NCBI GenBank assembly: GCA_965229635.1
Contig: OZ245894.1
Span: forward strand, 4,650,001-4,714,000
DNA length: 64,000 nucleotides
DNA from: BQJU01 sp965229635
GTDB lineage: Bacteria; Bacteroidota; Bacteroidia; Chitinophagales; Saprospiraceae
Direction of reading: 5' to 3'
In this document: positions 16,043 through 23,174 of the stretch, one piece after another
Layout of the letters: every line of letters begins with the position of its first letter
How positions within the stretch are numbered: the first letter of the stretch is position 1
Position numbers and translations under genes: made by a program
The notes under the pieces: model-generated
What the model was told of the DNA's origin: nothing
Databases searched by the model: none
The model's input: only the letters and a program-made list of their open reading frames with translations

Positions 16043-16338
16043 GCACCAGGATGCTGCCGAGTGGCAAACTTTCCTTTAAGGTAGATCCACCGATTTTGGA
16101 GGTGGTGATCCTGGCCACACGGCAAAGGATGGCCTTTGAAACGCTTCCGGAGTACCTGTATTACCTGCTGGAGGAAGTGATTGAGAAACTGGAACGCAAA
16201 ACGGGCAGAATTTCTTTAAGGAAAAGCGAGTTTTTTGCCCTGTTTGATCCGGCCATTGCCGCTTACCTGGATGAACCGACCCAAATCGTGCTAAAACAGC
16301 AGATTTCCTTTAAGGAAATTCAACGACGAATAGTATAA
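16027..16338 (+). CDS. small hypothetical early protein
   Basis: 103 residues, start overlapping the preceding gene by 16 nt. Predicted alpha/beta with the helix LPEYLYYLLEEVIEKLERKTG. The coding sequence contains three copies of the palindrome family TTTCCTTTAAGGAAA (starting 16070, 16211 and 16303), which encode the recurring peptide S-F/L-K/R. Function unknown; it may simply host cis-acting sites. Confidence 0.6.
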   Translation: MGAEIGTRMLPSGKLSFKVDPPILEVVILATRQRMAFETLPEYLYYLLEEVIEKLERKTGRISLRKSEFFALFDPAIAAYLDEPTQIVLKQQISFKEIQRRIV

Positions 16339-16715
16339 CGTCCCCCCTTTATCACGGAAGGTCATTGCCCTTCGATGGCCTTCCCTTTTAAAACCCTGAG
16401 CTATGGTAACCATGATGAGTTTTACCCTTAAAGAACTGGCCGAAGAATTACTGCTAAAACCGGATACCCTGAGAAAGAAGCTGAACCGGAGTGGTGAGTG
16501 GTATGGAATAGATGATGAACTACCGGAAAAGCTGGCCAGTGAAGTGATCCGGGAGTATGCCAAACCGGCCCCCAGACGCAGTGATGAAACCATTGAAGCG
16601 GCTAAACAACTACTGGGCATTCCCGGTGCCAATTCCTTTAAGGAAACCAAGATCGATCCACAACCGGAAAAACCGGTCAAAATCAACGGAAATAAGCCAA
16701 TTTCCTTAAAGGAAG
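16070..16715. repeat. five TTTCCTTTAAGGAAA-family palindromes
   Basis: Copies at 16070-16082 (right arm GGT), 16211-16224 (one base shorter), 16303-16319 (perfect 17-mer ATTTCCTTTAAGGAAAT), 16633-16645 (TTCCTTTAAGGAA) and 16702-16714 (TTCCTTAAAGGAA). All lie within two adjacent genes, mostly in the same reading frame (Ser-Phe/Leu-Lys-Glu). They could be binding sites for the HTH protein encoded by the second of these genes. Confidence 0.6.
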
Positions 16716-17131
16716 AAAAAGAGGATCCCCAAGTAGAAACAAAGCCAGAGCCAAAAGGCAGGTCAAAGCGCAATCATTTTGTAACGGTAGTCCTGGTCAT
16801 TGCCCTGATCTGGCAGATGCACCACAGTGCTTTTGTGGTGATGGAGATCAGTCGGATGGAAGGCCCGCCGTGGATACAGATCGACGGAATTCTGTTTGCC
16901 TTTTCGATCCAGTTTACCGCTTTACTTCTGACCATTTACGAGGGTAAACGCTGGTACCTGGTCCTGTTTGCCATCATCGAGTTTTTGATCAATGTGGTGT
17001 ACTACCAACCCTGGGAGGAAGGCGGCAATTACCCTTTAACGATTTTAATTAGCGGGACCATTGCCTTTACCATTTATTCCTACTCCGATCTGTTTGCCAA
17101 AACCCGCAATGATGGACTGGAAGATGCTTAA
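16403..17131 (+). CDS. HTH protein fused to a multi-span membrane domain
   Basis: 242 residues. The N-terminus (FTLKELAEELLLKPDTLRKKLNRSGEWYGIDD) is a MerR/excisionase-like helix-turn-helix. A charged Pro/Lys/Glu-rich linker (about 70-122) contains two of the palindromes at DNA level. Four hydrophobic segments follow (about 127-145, 163-182, 186-203 and 210-228). A DNA-binding domain tethered to the membrane is unusual in phages and could anchor the replicating or segregating genome to the membrane. Start may be 16403 or the ATG at 16412. Role inferred. Confidence 0.6.
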   Translation: MVTMMSFTLKELAEELLLKPDTLRKKLNRSGEWYGIDDELPEKLASEVIREYAKPAPRRSDETIEAAKQLLGIPGANSFKETKIDPQPEKPVKINGNKPISLKEEKEDPQVETKPEPKGRSKRNHFVTVVLVIALIWQMHHSAFVVMEISRMEGPPWIQIDGILFAFSIQFTALLLTIYEGKRWYLVLFAIIEFLINVVYYQPWEEGGNYPLTILISGTIAFTIYSYSDLFAKTRNDGLEDA

Positions 17132-17540
17132 AGAAATATTGCTGTTTCGCTACCGTCCGGAGCTGCACCAGCTGCCCCCTCCCCGGAGGCCGGACAATGG
17201 ACAACGGACAGCGGACTGGACAAGGGACGATGTACAGCTAGTCCAGCACAAACCTACCGGACGACTGATGGTAGCCCAGGACAAGGACAATATACCGGAA
17301 TGGACGTGGGCCGCTAAGGACACCGATTACGGACAACGTACTACTGAACTGACGGATATGGATAAGGATAGAATTACGGACAAAGGACTGGACATACTTA
17401 AAGCCAAACAGCTAAAACCGCTTTGGGCCGGTGGGATGTCCATTAAGGACACAAGTGCCCATTTTAGAGGTGTCCGGGGCTTTAGCAAGCGAACGATAAG
17501 CGATTACTATGGGGTCTTCTCCCGATCGGTAGGGGAGTAA
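17124..17540 (+). CDS. small protein with C-terminal HTH-like segment
   Basis: 138 residues from ATG 17124, which overlaps the upstream stop; an in-frame ATG at 17109 is an alternative. The middle is Asp/Arg/Thr-rich because of the GGACA-rich DNA. The C-terminus (LWAGGMSIKDTSAHFRGVRGFSKRTISDYY, cited by ends) has the spacing of a helix-turn-helix with GFSKRTISDY as recognition helix, like Hin/sigma-type domains. Possibly binds one of the nearby repeat families. Family not recognised. Confidence 0.55.
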   Translation: MLKEILLFRYRPELHQLPPPRRPDNGQRTADWTRDDVQLVQHKPTGRLMVAQDKDNIPEWTWAAKDTDYGQRTTELTDMDKDRITDKGLDILKAKQLKPLWAGGMSIKDTSAHFRGVRGFSKRTISDYYGVFSRSVGE

Positions 17541-17977
17541 ATGGCACTCCCCCTACGCAAAGCTACGCAATTGCGTAGCCGGGTATTGAAAATCAATAAG
17601 TTATGAAAACTAAAACTGCGCAATCACCTACGCAAAACCTACGCAATGCTACGCAGTTTGAGGGCATGATCCTTGAACAGCGGCCCGATGGGAAGTGGGC
17701 AATTGTTAAAGATAAGTACGCCGGACTGGACAGTATCGAGCGCCAGGAGCGGGAATATCTGGAAAAGTCCTTTTGGCAGGACATCCTTTGGGCGATCGGT
17801 ATTGTGTTGTCCGTGGTGATACGGACAATACTGCTTGTCCTGGGCACTGTCCTGTACTACGGCCTTGTCCTGATCGGACAAATATTCCTGTCCATCGGAC
17901 AGCTGATCACCGGCATTGTCCCAAGTCCGGGACGAACCAGAAGGACACCCGATCCGCCAATGTCCGGCCCGGTGTCC
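17192..17977. repeat. two arrays of the pentamer GGACA/TGTCC (27 copies)
   Basis: Left array, 13 copies starting at 17192, 17199, 17206, 17218, 17279, 17285, 17318, 17331, 17378, 17390, 17437, 17447 and 17471. Right array, 14 copies starting at 17728, 17779, 17808, 17823, 17836, 17848, 17866, 17876, 17889, 17897, 17917, 17943, 17961 and 17973. About 1.5 would be expected by chance in this length. Copies fall in different reading frames of two genes, so the pressure is on DNA. The CTACGCAA iterons lie in the gap between the arrays. Confidence 0.7.
17553..17656. repeat. CTACGCAA iteron cluster, candidate replication or partition site
   Basis: Copies of CTACGCAA at 17553, 17563, 17628 and 17639; an inverted copy TTGCGTAG at 17571-17578; near-copies CTGCGCAA at 17616 and CTACGCAG at 17649. 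Spacing within groups is 10-11 bp, one helical turn. Copies 2 and 3 make the perfect 18-bp palindrome GCTACGCAATTGCGTAGC (17562-17579). The cluster spans the short intergenic region and the first codons of the gene at 17603. Confidence 0.75.
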
Positions 17978-18022
17978 CGACCGACCAATATCATCATCAA
18001 CCAAACCTTTAACATCAAATGA
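17603..18022 (+). CDS. membrane protein with two spans, translated through the iterons
   Basis: 139 residues. The first 20 residues (KTKTAQSPTQNLRNATQFEG) are encoded by the iteron DNA. A beta-like segment (MILEQRPDGKWAIVKDKY) precedes a long hydrophobic region about 60-105 that probably forms two spans (ILWAIGIVLSVVIRTILLVL and YYGLVLIGQIFLSIGQLITG), then a Pro/Arg-rich tail. The stop overlaps the next start (ATGA at 18019). Possibly a membrane partner for the neighbouring DNA-binding proteins; function unknown. Confidence 0.6.
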   Translation: MKTKTAQSPTQNLRNATQFEGMILEQRPDGKWAIVKDKYAGLDSIERQEREYLEKSFWQDILWAIGIVLSVVIRTILLVLGTVLYYGLVLIGQIFLSIGQLITGIVPSPGRTRRTPDPPMSGPVSRPTNIIINQTFNIK

Positions 18023-18504
18023 GGCAACTGGCAGCACTGGCGATCGGTACGGCTGTGGTGATCATAACGGCCAAAATGGGGATGCACGCGGCGGTGTTCA
18101 TCTGTCTGGGCATCGGTGTCCTGGTGAGTCTCTTCTGGCCATGGATCAGCTGGTACCTGGAGCTTAAAGAGCTGGACCGCTACGCGAAACAATACGAGAA
18201 CATCTACGAGTATTCCCAGGATCCCTACGACCGGGAAGTATTCAAACGCGCCGAATACCACCGCAAACGCTTAAAGGAAAGCAAGAACATTGTGGATCCA
18301 CCGGTGGTGGTCTACGAGCTGTACTTCCGTGACTTTGACCACCTCAATGAAAGCTGGGAGGAATTCGAGCAGCGTGTGGAAGACTTCATCCAAAAGGACC
18401 GCGAAAAGCGCCACGACCTTAAAGGTCTCAACAAGGACCGGGAGTGGTACAAGAAAAACAAACTGCGGCAGATTGGGGTACCCTGGGAAAGGAAGGAAGG
18501 ATGA
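18019..18504 (+). CDS. membrane-anchored protein with charged cytoplasmic domain
   Basis: 161 residues: two short hydrophobic segments at about 4-22 and 26-46, then about 110 residues of highly charged helical sequence (LKELDRYAKQYENIYEYSQ..., DREKRHDLKGLNKDREWYKK). Coupled by ATGA overlaps to both neighbours (18019 and 18501). The architecture, a membrane hairpin with a large coiled-coil-like cytoplasmic region, suggests scaffolding. Family not recognised. Confidence 0.6.
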   Translation: MRQLAALAIGTAVVIITAKMGMHAAVFICLGIGVLVSLFWPWISWYLELKELDRYAKQYENIYEYSQDPYDREVFKRAEYHRKRLKESKNIVDPPVVVYELYFRDFDHLNESWEEFEQRVEDFIQKDREKRHDLKGLNKDREWYKKNKLRQIGVPWERKEG

Positions 18505-18686
18505 ACATACAACCGAAAGATATCAACAAAATCATCCTTGCTGGTTACCTGTTTATCACGACGGTCGGAATCTTGCTGGACATCTATGTCAGTGAGTTAG
18601 TGGCCAGGATTTACATTTTCATTTACGAGGTATTTGTACTTGGTGGCCTTTTAATCGGTCAGATTTATGAAGCAAAGAATGAATAA
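18501..18686 (+). CDS. 61-residue two-span membrane protein
   Basis: Starts MNIQPKDINK at the ATGA overlap with the upstream stop; hydrophobic segments about 10-28 and 33-54 give a hairpin. It is followed 1 nt later by the PAPS-reductase-like gene. It completes a run of four membrane genes in this operon. Function unknown. Confidence 0.55.
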   Translation: MNIQPKDINKIILAGYLFITTVGILLDIYVSELVARIYIFIYEVFVLGGLLIGQIYEAKNE

Positions 18687-18687
18687 G

Positions 18688-19461
18688 ATGAAACGATTTA
18701 TATCCTTTTCTGGTGGTGTAGAGAGCAGAACAATGTGTGTGCTGTACGGTGATAAGGCGGATGCGGCAATATTCTCTGACACTGGCTTTGAACATGCTCA
18801 ATTATATAGTGAATTGGATCGATTCGAAGTTGAGTTAAAGAAAATACACCCGGAACTACCTATTATCAGAATTAGAAATGAGAAATACCCGGAAGGACTT
18901 CCTCAGTATATCAGAGAATCAAAATACTATCCATCGTTTCGGCAACGCTTTTGCACCCGGATGTTCAAGATCGAACCTATCGATAATTTTCTTCGCCAGT
19001 TTAAGGACGAAGGAGTGGAAATTATGATTGGATTGAATGCAGAGGAAGGCAACCAGCGGACTGGTAACCACGGACTTCTACCCTTTGTCAATTATTCCTA
19101 TCCGCTGTTTGATCAGGGAGTCACCAGGACGATGTGTAGACAAATATTGAAAGCGCTAAACGTTGAGCCTGACTTCCCTCCATATATGCGTCGAGGAGGA
19201 TGCAAAGGGTGTTTTTACAAAGCAAAGAAAGAATACAATTGCATGATCCACTTGGCTCCTGATGAATACGAGGAGGTAGTTGAATTAGAGGAGGCAATTC
19301 AAGATGAAAGGGAGAAATTCTTTGCTATTCGCGACTGTATGCCAAACGGGCTGAGAAAGTACCGTCAGCATGTGTTAAAGCAAGGAATTCTATTCGATCC
19401 CAGTGAGGTGTATGGAGTCGTTAATGACGCAACAAGCTGCGGAGTGTTTTGCAACCGATAG
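18688..19461 (+). CDS. phage PAPS reductase-like / adenine alpha-hydrolase family enzyme
   Basis: 257 residues from MKRFISFSGGVESR; this start places the PP-loop motif SFSGGVES at the very N-terminus as in the family. Further hallmarks are FSDTGFEHAQLY, RFCTRMFKIEPI (the RxCTxxxKixP element) and a Cys-rich region CKGCFYKAKKEYNC near 180. Family members bind ATP and a sulfur or nucleotide substrate (PAPS reductase, DndC, TilS/ThiI relatives). Phage copies are widespread with unclear roles; DNA modification or sulfur metabolism are options. No dnd partners are present. Confidence 0.75.
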   Translation: MKRFISFSGGVESRTMCVLYGDKADAAIFSDTGFEHAQLYSELDRFEVELKKIHPELPIIRIRNEKYPEGLPQYIRESKYYPSFRQRFCTRMFKIEPIDNFLRQFKDEGVEIMIGLNAEEGNQRTGNHGLLPFVNYSYPLFDQGVTRTMCRQILKALNVEPDFPPYMRRGGCKGCFYKAKKEYNCMIHLAPDEYEEVVELEEAIQDEREKFFAIRDCMPNGLRKYRQHVLKQGILFDPSEVYGVVNDATSCGVFCNR

Positions 19462-19527
19462 TACTCCGAAATAAACGAATACAACAAATCAAAAGCAGTA
19501 GGTTTCACCAATCTTAATTAATGAAGA

Positions 19528-19767
19528 ATGAAAGTAGAGCATCTAAAGTCAGGATATAGTGAGGCGGATCAAATAGACGCCTTACTGGACCTAATGGCAG
19601 AAATCTATGTATCTTCAATCTTAAAAGAGTCAGATGGAGAAAGCCTACGAATACCGGAGGATCAGCCAGAAGGACCAGAGCAACTGGAGTCTGGCCGGTC
19701 AGGGCGACACCAACGCCCGCTACGCAGAGAGATACGGATTCCAGATTGTGAAGAGCTACATCGATGA
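19528..19767 (+). CDS. possible small protein overlapping the recombinase start
   Basis: 79 codons; the first about 38 residues (MKVEHLKSGYSEADQIDALLDLMAEIYVSSILKE, cited by ends) look like a real helical protein. The last 40 codons overlap the recombinase gene out of frame and become Arg/Glu/Pro-rich. A short gene upstream of a serine recombinase is common in these elements. The true gene may be this ORF with coupled overlap, or the 3' part may have been overwritten. Confidence 0.35.
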   Translation: MKVEHLKSGYSEADQIDALLDLMAEIYVSSILKESDGESLRIPEDQPEGPEQLESGRSGRHQRPLRREIRIPDCEELHR

Positions 19768-21232
19768 TGGAAAGTCCGCTAAAGACTTTAACCGTCCGGA
19801 ATGGAAAAAGCTGCTAACGGAAATCCGGAAAAGTGGTGTAAAGTATGTCATCATTACCAAATATGACCGTTTGATCCGGAACACAGCCCAGGGCCTGGCC
19901 ATGTTGCAAAACCTGGAGGACAAACACGGCATCCGGATCCTTAGTGCCATGGAGCACATCGGGCTCAATCCAATGAGTCCGCATTTCTTCAAATTCCGTG
20001 CAGATCTCCTGGTCAATGCCGAGTACGAAAGACGCATCATTAGCGACCGGTCGAAGTTTGGCGTTTGGCAGGCGAAGAAGTCCGGCCGCTACGTGGGGCG
20101 AGCTCCTTATGGCTTTGTCAATAAAAGAGATCGTTCCAATAAACCGATCATCGAGAGGGACCTGGAGAAAGCCGATATCATGGCTACTATCTATCAAGCC
20201 TTTTTTCAACAAAAGCTTGGATACAAAATCACCTTAAAACTGGCCAGGGAAGCCGGGTATAGTCAAACCGGCCATGGTGCGCTTAAACGGACATTGCTCA
20301 ACTCGCTATGTTATGGCCTGGTCCTGGTTCCGGCCTACTCTGATAATAAGGCGGAAATTGTCCAATCCAAATGTGAGGGATGGTGGCCGGAACATTTGTA
20401 TTACGAGGCAAAGGAGCAATTGGAAACTAAAACCCGTCGAAGGTATTCGGTAGATGAAGATTTACCGCTACGTGGCTATGTCCTTTGCTCCAAATGTAAC
20501 CAATTACTTACAGGGGCAAAAAGTAGAGGTACCGGAGGCCTCTATGGATATTATAAGTGTAATAAATGTAAAGGAGTTAATCATAGCGCAAAACAAGCCC
20601 ACATGGAGTTAGAGGAAATATTATCAACCCTGAGTTATTCAGAAGAATACAGCCAAAGAATCTATCAAAAAGTGATGAACAAAATCGAAGAGAGAATGAG
20701 CAGCAGGAAAAAAAGACTAGATGAAGTGGAGCACATGATAAAGCAACATGGGACCAAATTACACGGACTGGAGGAGAAGTATATCAGCGGCAACCTGGCT
20801 GATGAAACCTTTCGAAAGTGGAACGGGATCCTTCGCAGGGACATCGCCGGTCTCGAAACTGAAAAAACGGAACTGACCTCGGATTATTTGTCGATCATAC
20901 AAGATCTGGAAGCGAGTTTGAAGCAATTACAAGACCTGAATTACCTTTATCAAAGTGCGAGTGTAACGAAGAAGCAATACATGCTAAAACTACTTTTTGG
21001 CAATAGTTTGATTAAAATCTCAGAAGGTTATCGAACTAATTATATTAATCCAATCTTTATGGATAACTACCAAAAAACCAATTTATTAACCCTTGAAAAT
21101 GACAACGGGATTTTGGACAAAAATGCCCAAAATCCCGTTAGTACCCGGAGCGGGAATCGAACCCGCACGGCCGCAATGGCCACAGGATTTTCGTACCATC
21201 TACGGTTTTCACCGCTTTCGGCTAAAGAGTAA
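19634..21232 (+). CDS. large serine recombinase (integrase of the element)
   Basis: 532 residues. The N-terminal resolvase domain (about 1-145) contains YRRISQKDQSNWSLAGQ with the nucleophilic Ser near residue 10 and TKYDRLIRN. A recombinase domain (PYGFVNKRD, about 155-255), a zinc-ribbon (CSKCNQLLTG ... CNKCKG, about 285-315) and a coiled coil (about 340-430) follow. This is the canonical layout of integrases of Bacteroidota elements. The reading frame has no stop before the tRNA-Leu gene; the last about 30 residues are read from the antisense of the tRNA 3' exon and intron, ending at 21232. Confidence 0.85.
   Translation: MEKAYEYRRISQKDQSNWSLAGQGDTNARYAERYGFQIVKSYIDDGKSAKDFNRPEWKKLLTEIRKSGVKYVIITKYDRLIRNTAQGLAMLQNLEDKHGIRILSAMEHIGLNPMSPHFFKFRADLLVNAEYERRIISDRSKFGVWQAKKSGRYVGRAPYGFVNKRDRSNKPIIERDLEKADIMATIYQAFFQQKLGYKITLKLAREAGYSQTGHGALKRTLLNSLCYGLVLVPAYSDNKAEIVQSKCEGWWPEHLYYEAKEQLETKTRRRYSVDEDLPLRGYVLCSKCNQLLTGAKSRGTGGLYGYYKCNKCKGVNHSAKQAHMELEEILSTLSYSEEYSQRIYQKVMNKIEERMSSRKKRLDEVEHMIKQHGTKLHGLEEKYISGNLADETFRKWNGILRRDIAGLETEKTELTSDYLSIIQDLEASLKQLQDLNYLYQSASVTKKQYMLKLLFGNSLIKISEGYRTNYINPIFMDNYQKTNLLTLENDNGILDKNAQNPVSTRSGNRTRTAAMATGFSYHLRFSPLSAKE
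21106..21137 (-). terminator. terminator of tRNA-Leu, inside the recombinase 3' end
   Basis: Perfect 11-bp stem CGGGATTTTGG / CCAAAATCCCG (21106-21116 with 21127-21137), 10-nt loop, starting 5 nt beyond the tRNA 3' end on the minus strand. It is also read through by the recombinase frame. Confidence 0.6.
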
Positions 21233-21910
21233 CCGAAATTTGTGGTCTGGACTATACCTTCACCATGCTGAAATGCTTTTCAGTTTAGGTGCCACCCGTC
21301 TAGTCTCTACACCTTCTCCAAAACTTTTGGAGCTTGGCTCGGGATTGCCAATCCTACAAGAGGATAAGGTTTCCCCGACTTTGAGCGGTTCTACTCCCAG
21401 GATTTCTCCTGGGGCACTCAAATTCATTTGTTCTTTGCTCTGTAATTATTCGTTTGACTATGGCAGTTTGGACAAAGCATTCTTAAATTGCTCAAGGAAT
21501 GGTCGGTCCTTTTACCATTTTCATGATGTAATTCAATATTTAGAGGCTCACCATGCCATTCAGAAATTCCACAGTTTTCACATTCATTCTTTTTATAACC
21601 CTCATCGATTAACCGCTGCTTAAGTTTGTAAGTTTGGTAATGAGGATGAAGGTTTTTAAAAATGATGTTTTCAATGGGAATCTTTGGTGTAGACTTTCTA
21701 ATTCCGATTCCTGCTTGGTTTGGCAGATAACAACCTAGTTCCAAAGCACGCTTTTTAAAGGAATTAAAATGTAAGCCTAATTTAGAAGCGGCTTCAGCCA
21801 TAGAACTTGATGATATACAGACCTCACGGAATTTTTTATCATCGATTCTATCTTTGATTAACCACTTCTTTGACATCATTCACGAATTAACATTCAAAGA
21901 ACTTCGATCT
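21192..21910 (-). ncRNA. self-splicing group I intron (IC3-like) in tRNA-Leu(UAA)
   Basis: 719 nt. Hallmarks on the minus strand: P1 by ACTT of the exon with AAGT just inside the intron; P4-P6 core GGGGAAACCTT and GGCAATCCCGAGCCAAGC; R element GAGACTAGACGGG (21296-21308); P8 hairpin CTGAAA/TTTCAG; S element AAGGTATAGTCC (21249-21260); terminal G before exon 2. Same insertion position and core motifs as the cyanobacterial/plastid tRNA-Leu intron. An HNH gene fills the region between P1 and the catalytic core. Confidence 0.88.
21424..21879 (-). CDS. intron-encoded HNH homing endonuclease
   Basis: 151 residues, same strand as the intron, starting 31 nt inside it and ending just before the catalytic core. 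The N-terminal 60 residues contain a helix-turn-helix-like segment (SSSSMAEAASKLGLHFNSFKKRA) of the kind used by phage HNH proteins for DNA recognition. The C-terminus has the nuclease: CENCG ... NIELHHENGKRTDHSLSNLRMLCPNCHSQ (cited by ends), with zinc CxxC pairs and HH/N/H residues. It would spread the intron by cleaving intronless tRNA-Leu genes. The frame looks intact. Confidence 0.85.
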   Translation of the reverse strand: MMSKKWLIKDRIDDKKFREVCISSSSMAEAASKLGLHFNSFKKRALELGCYLPNQAGIGIRKSTPKIPIENIIFKNLHPHYQTYKLKQRLIDEGYKKNECENCGISEWHGEPLNIELHHENGKRTDHSLSNLRMLCPNCHSQTNNYRAKNK

Positions 21911-22182
21911 AAGTCCTGCGTGTCTACCAATTCCACCACCCGGGCTGAAGTAGACTCTAATCCCCTAAAAATACCAAAATTCTTCAATTATGGTTCCCTT
22001 TTGTAAGGGAAGTTTTCTAAAGTTTCCTCACTTACCTACGCACGAAGCATTGAGGCTTTTGACTTCGGCTTTTTTTCGTCCCGTACCTTCCGGGTACGAA
22101 ACTCAAAAAGAGCCTTGCCAACAACCACAAGCCTTCATGCTCACTGACAGCAGAAAACTTTAGACAACTTCGGGGTAAAATG

Positions 22183-22214
22183 AAAAAAGCCTTCGATGAT
22201 TCAAAGGCTTTTTT
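22183..22214 (-). terminator. terminator of tRNA-Gly
   Basis: AAAAAAGCCTT / AAGGCTTTTTT stem (22183-22193 with 22204-22214), 10-nt loop, immediately downstream of tRNA-Gly on the minus strand. Confidence 0.85.
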
Positions 22215-22215
22215 G

Positions 22216-22288
<73 letters not shown>

Positions 22289-22464
22289 TTATTGTGCTTT
22301 GAGAGCCGCTTTTGACCCTCCTGTTTTTCGTAAAGCGATGCAAATATAAGTCATCCCTTTTTAATTATGCAAGTCTTGTTGGATATTTTTTATAACCAAA
22401 GAGGGAAGAAATGAGTTCCTTGTTGGTAATTAGTTGACACTAAATTGGTTAGGTTGAGAATTTT

Positions 22465-23010
22465 TCACAATAAATTCTCAACATATTTCTCGTAACCGCT
22501 TTTAATCAAAACTTCCTGCACATCTAATTGATAAATGTCCCGCCAGCTATCCGGACTGTGCTTTTCGACGTATTTTTCAATGATGCGAAAGCCCAGCCAA
22601 TAGTTGAGACTTTTGGGGGCATCTTTGAATAACTCAAACTGGTCGTTACGCAATAAGGGATTATTGCCACTCTCATCCGAAAAGTAAGGCTTTAGTGAGG
22701 TATATAGCTCTTTCTCGTGTTCCAGATACCACTGCCAGTTGGCTTCGGTCATGTTTTCTACTGCCTCATATTGGGGGATTTCTTTGTTGAAAAACAACCA
22801 GGTGAAGTAGCAGGCAAAGCCTTCGTCAATGGTTTGCCGCAAGGCGGTATTCTTATCCGGGTCACCTTCCCGGAAGGGCTCGTAGGCCAAATGGCTGAGC
22901 TCGTGCGGAAGACCTTTCTCCAAAAGATAGCTAATGTCCTCGTCTTCATAATTGAGCTCAAGGGCAAATTGATCATTGGCACAACCGCCAAAAAAGATAC
23001 CTGTGATGGG
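22465..23010 (-). pseudogene. N-terminally truncated HExxH metallopeptidase-like gene
   Basis: The open frame runs from the edge of an intergenic repeat (about 23010) to 22465 and reads ITGIFFGGCANDQFAL...GLPHELSHLAYEPF; HELSH is a zinc-protease HExxH motif, and FACYFTWLF and YWLGFRIIEKYV resemble DUF2268/gluzincin-like proteins. No ATG precedes the HELSH motif and in-frame stops appear as soon as the repeat begins. The N-terminal region has therefore been lost where the repeat was inserted. About 180 residues remain; probably non-functional. Confidence 0.65.
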
Positions 23011-23116
23011 CTTAGCCGATGGTCATCATGCCATCGGCTAAGGTGCCAAAACAACGGCAAGCTCCGTAGGAGCGACACATTTCTACGCGTCTGATTTTCC
23101 AAGTCGAGGACTTTGA
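23011..23116. repeat. intergenic repeat, copy 1
   Basis: Begins with the hairpin TTAGCCGATGG...CCATCGGCTAA, continues with CCAAAACAAC-GCAA-CTCC-TAGGAGCGACACAT and ends CTGATTTTCC AAGTCGAGGACTTTGA. About 85 percent identical to copy 2 at 23968-24086. It truncates the neighbouring protease gene. Confidence 0.75.
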
Positions 23117-23174
23117 AAAAGGGTCGAGGCACTGCTTCGGATAGGATGCGAGCGCTTCTTACCCCTCGACCTGT

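Larger units (their letters stand above)
21142..21945 (-). tRNA. tRNA-Leu(UAA), split by a group I intron
   Basis: Exon 1 is 21945-21911 (GCCCGGG acceptor strand, D arm, up to CTT of the anticodon loop). Exon 2 is 21191-21142 (AAAATCCTG, variable arm, T arm GCGGG-TTCGATT-CCCGC, acceptor TCCGGGT, discriminator A). Joined exons give anticodon stem CAGGA/TCCTG and loop CTTAAAA, anticodon TAA, 85 nt without CCA. The intron lies between U34 and A35. Acceptor ends are G-U pairs at positions 1-72 and 7-66. Confidence 0.9.

Noticed and set aside
17192..17977. CRISPR array
   Set aside because: Units are only 5-8 bp with irregular spacing and lie in coding sequence; no cas genes.
18688..19461. Phosphorothioation system (dndC)
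   Set aside because: Only the PAPS-reductase-like member is present; no dndB, D, E or ssp genes nearby.
21093..21623. Rightward open frame over tRNA-Leu and intron
   Set aside because: It is the antisense of the tRNA exon and intron; the typical GAGIEPARPQ peptide is a well-known tRNA artefact.
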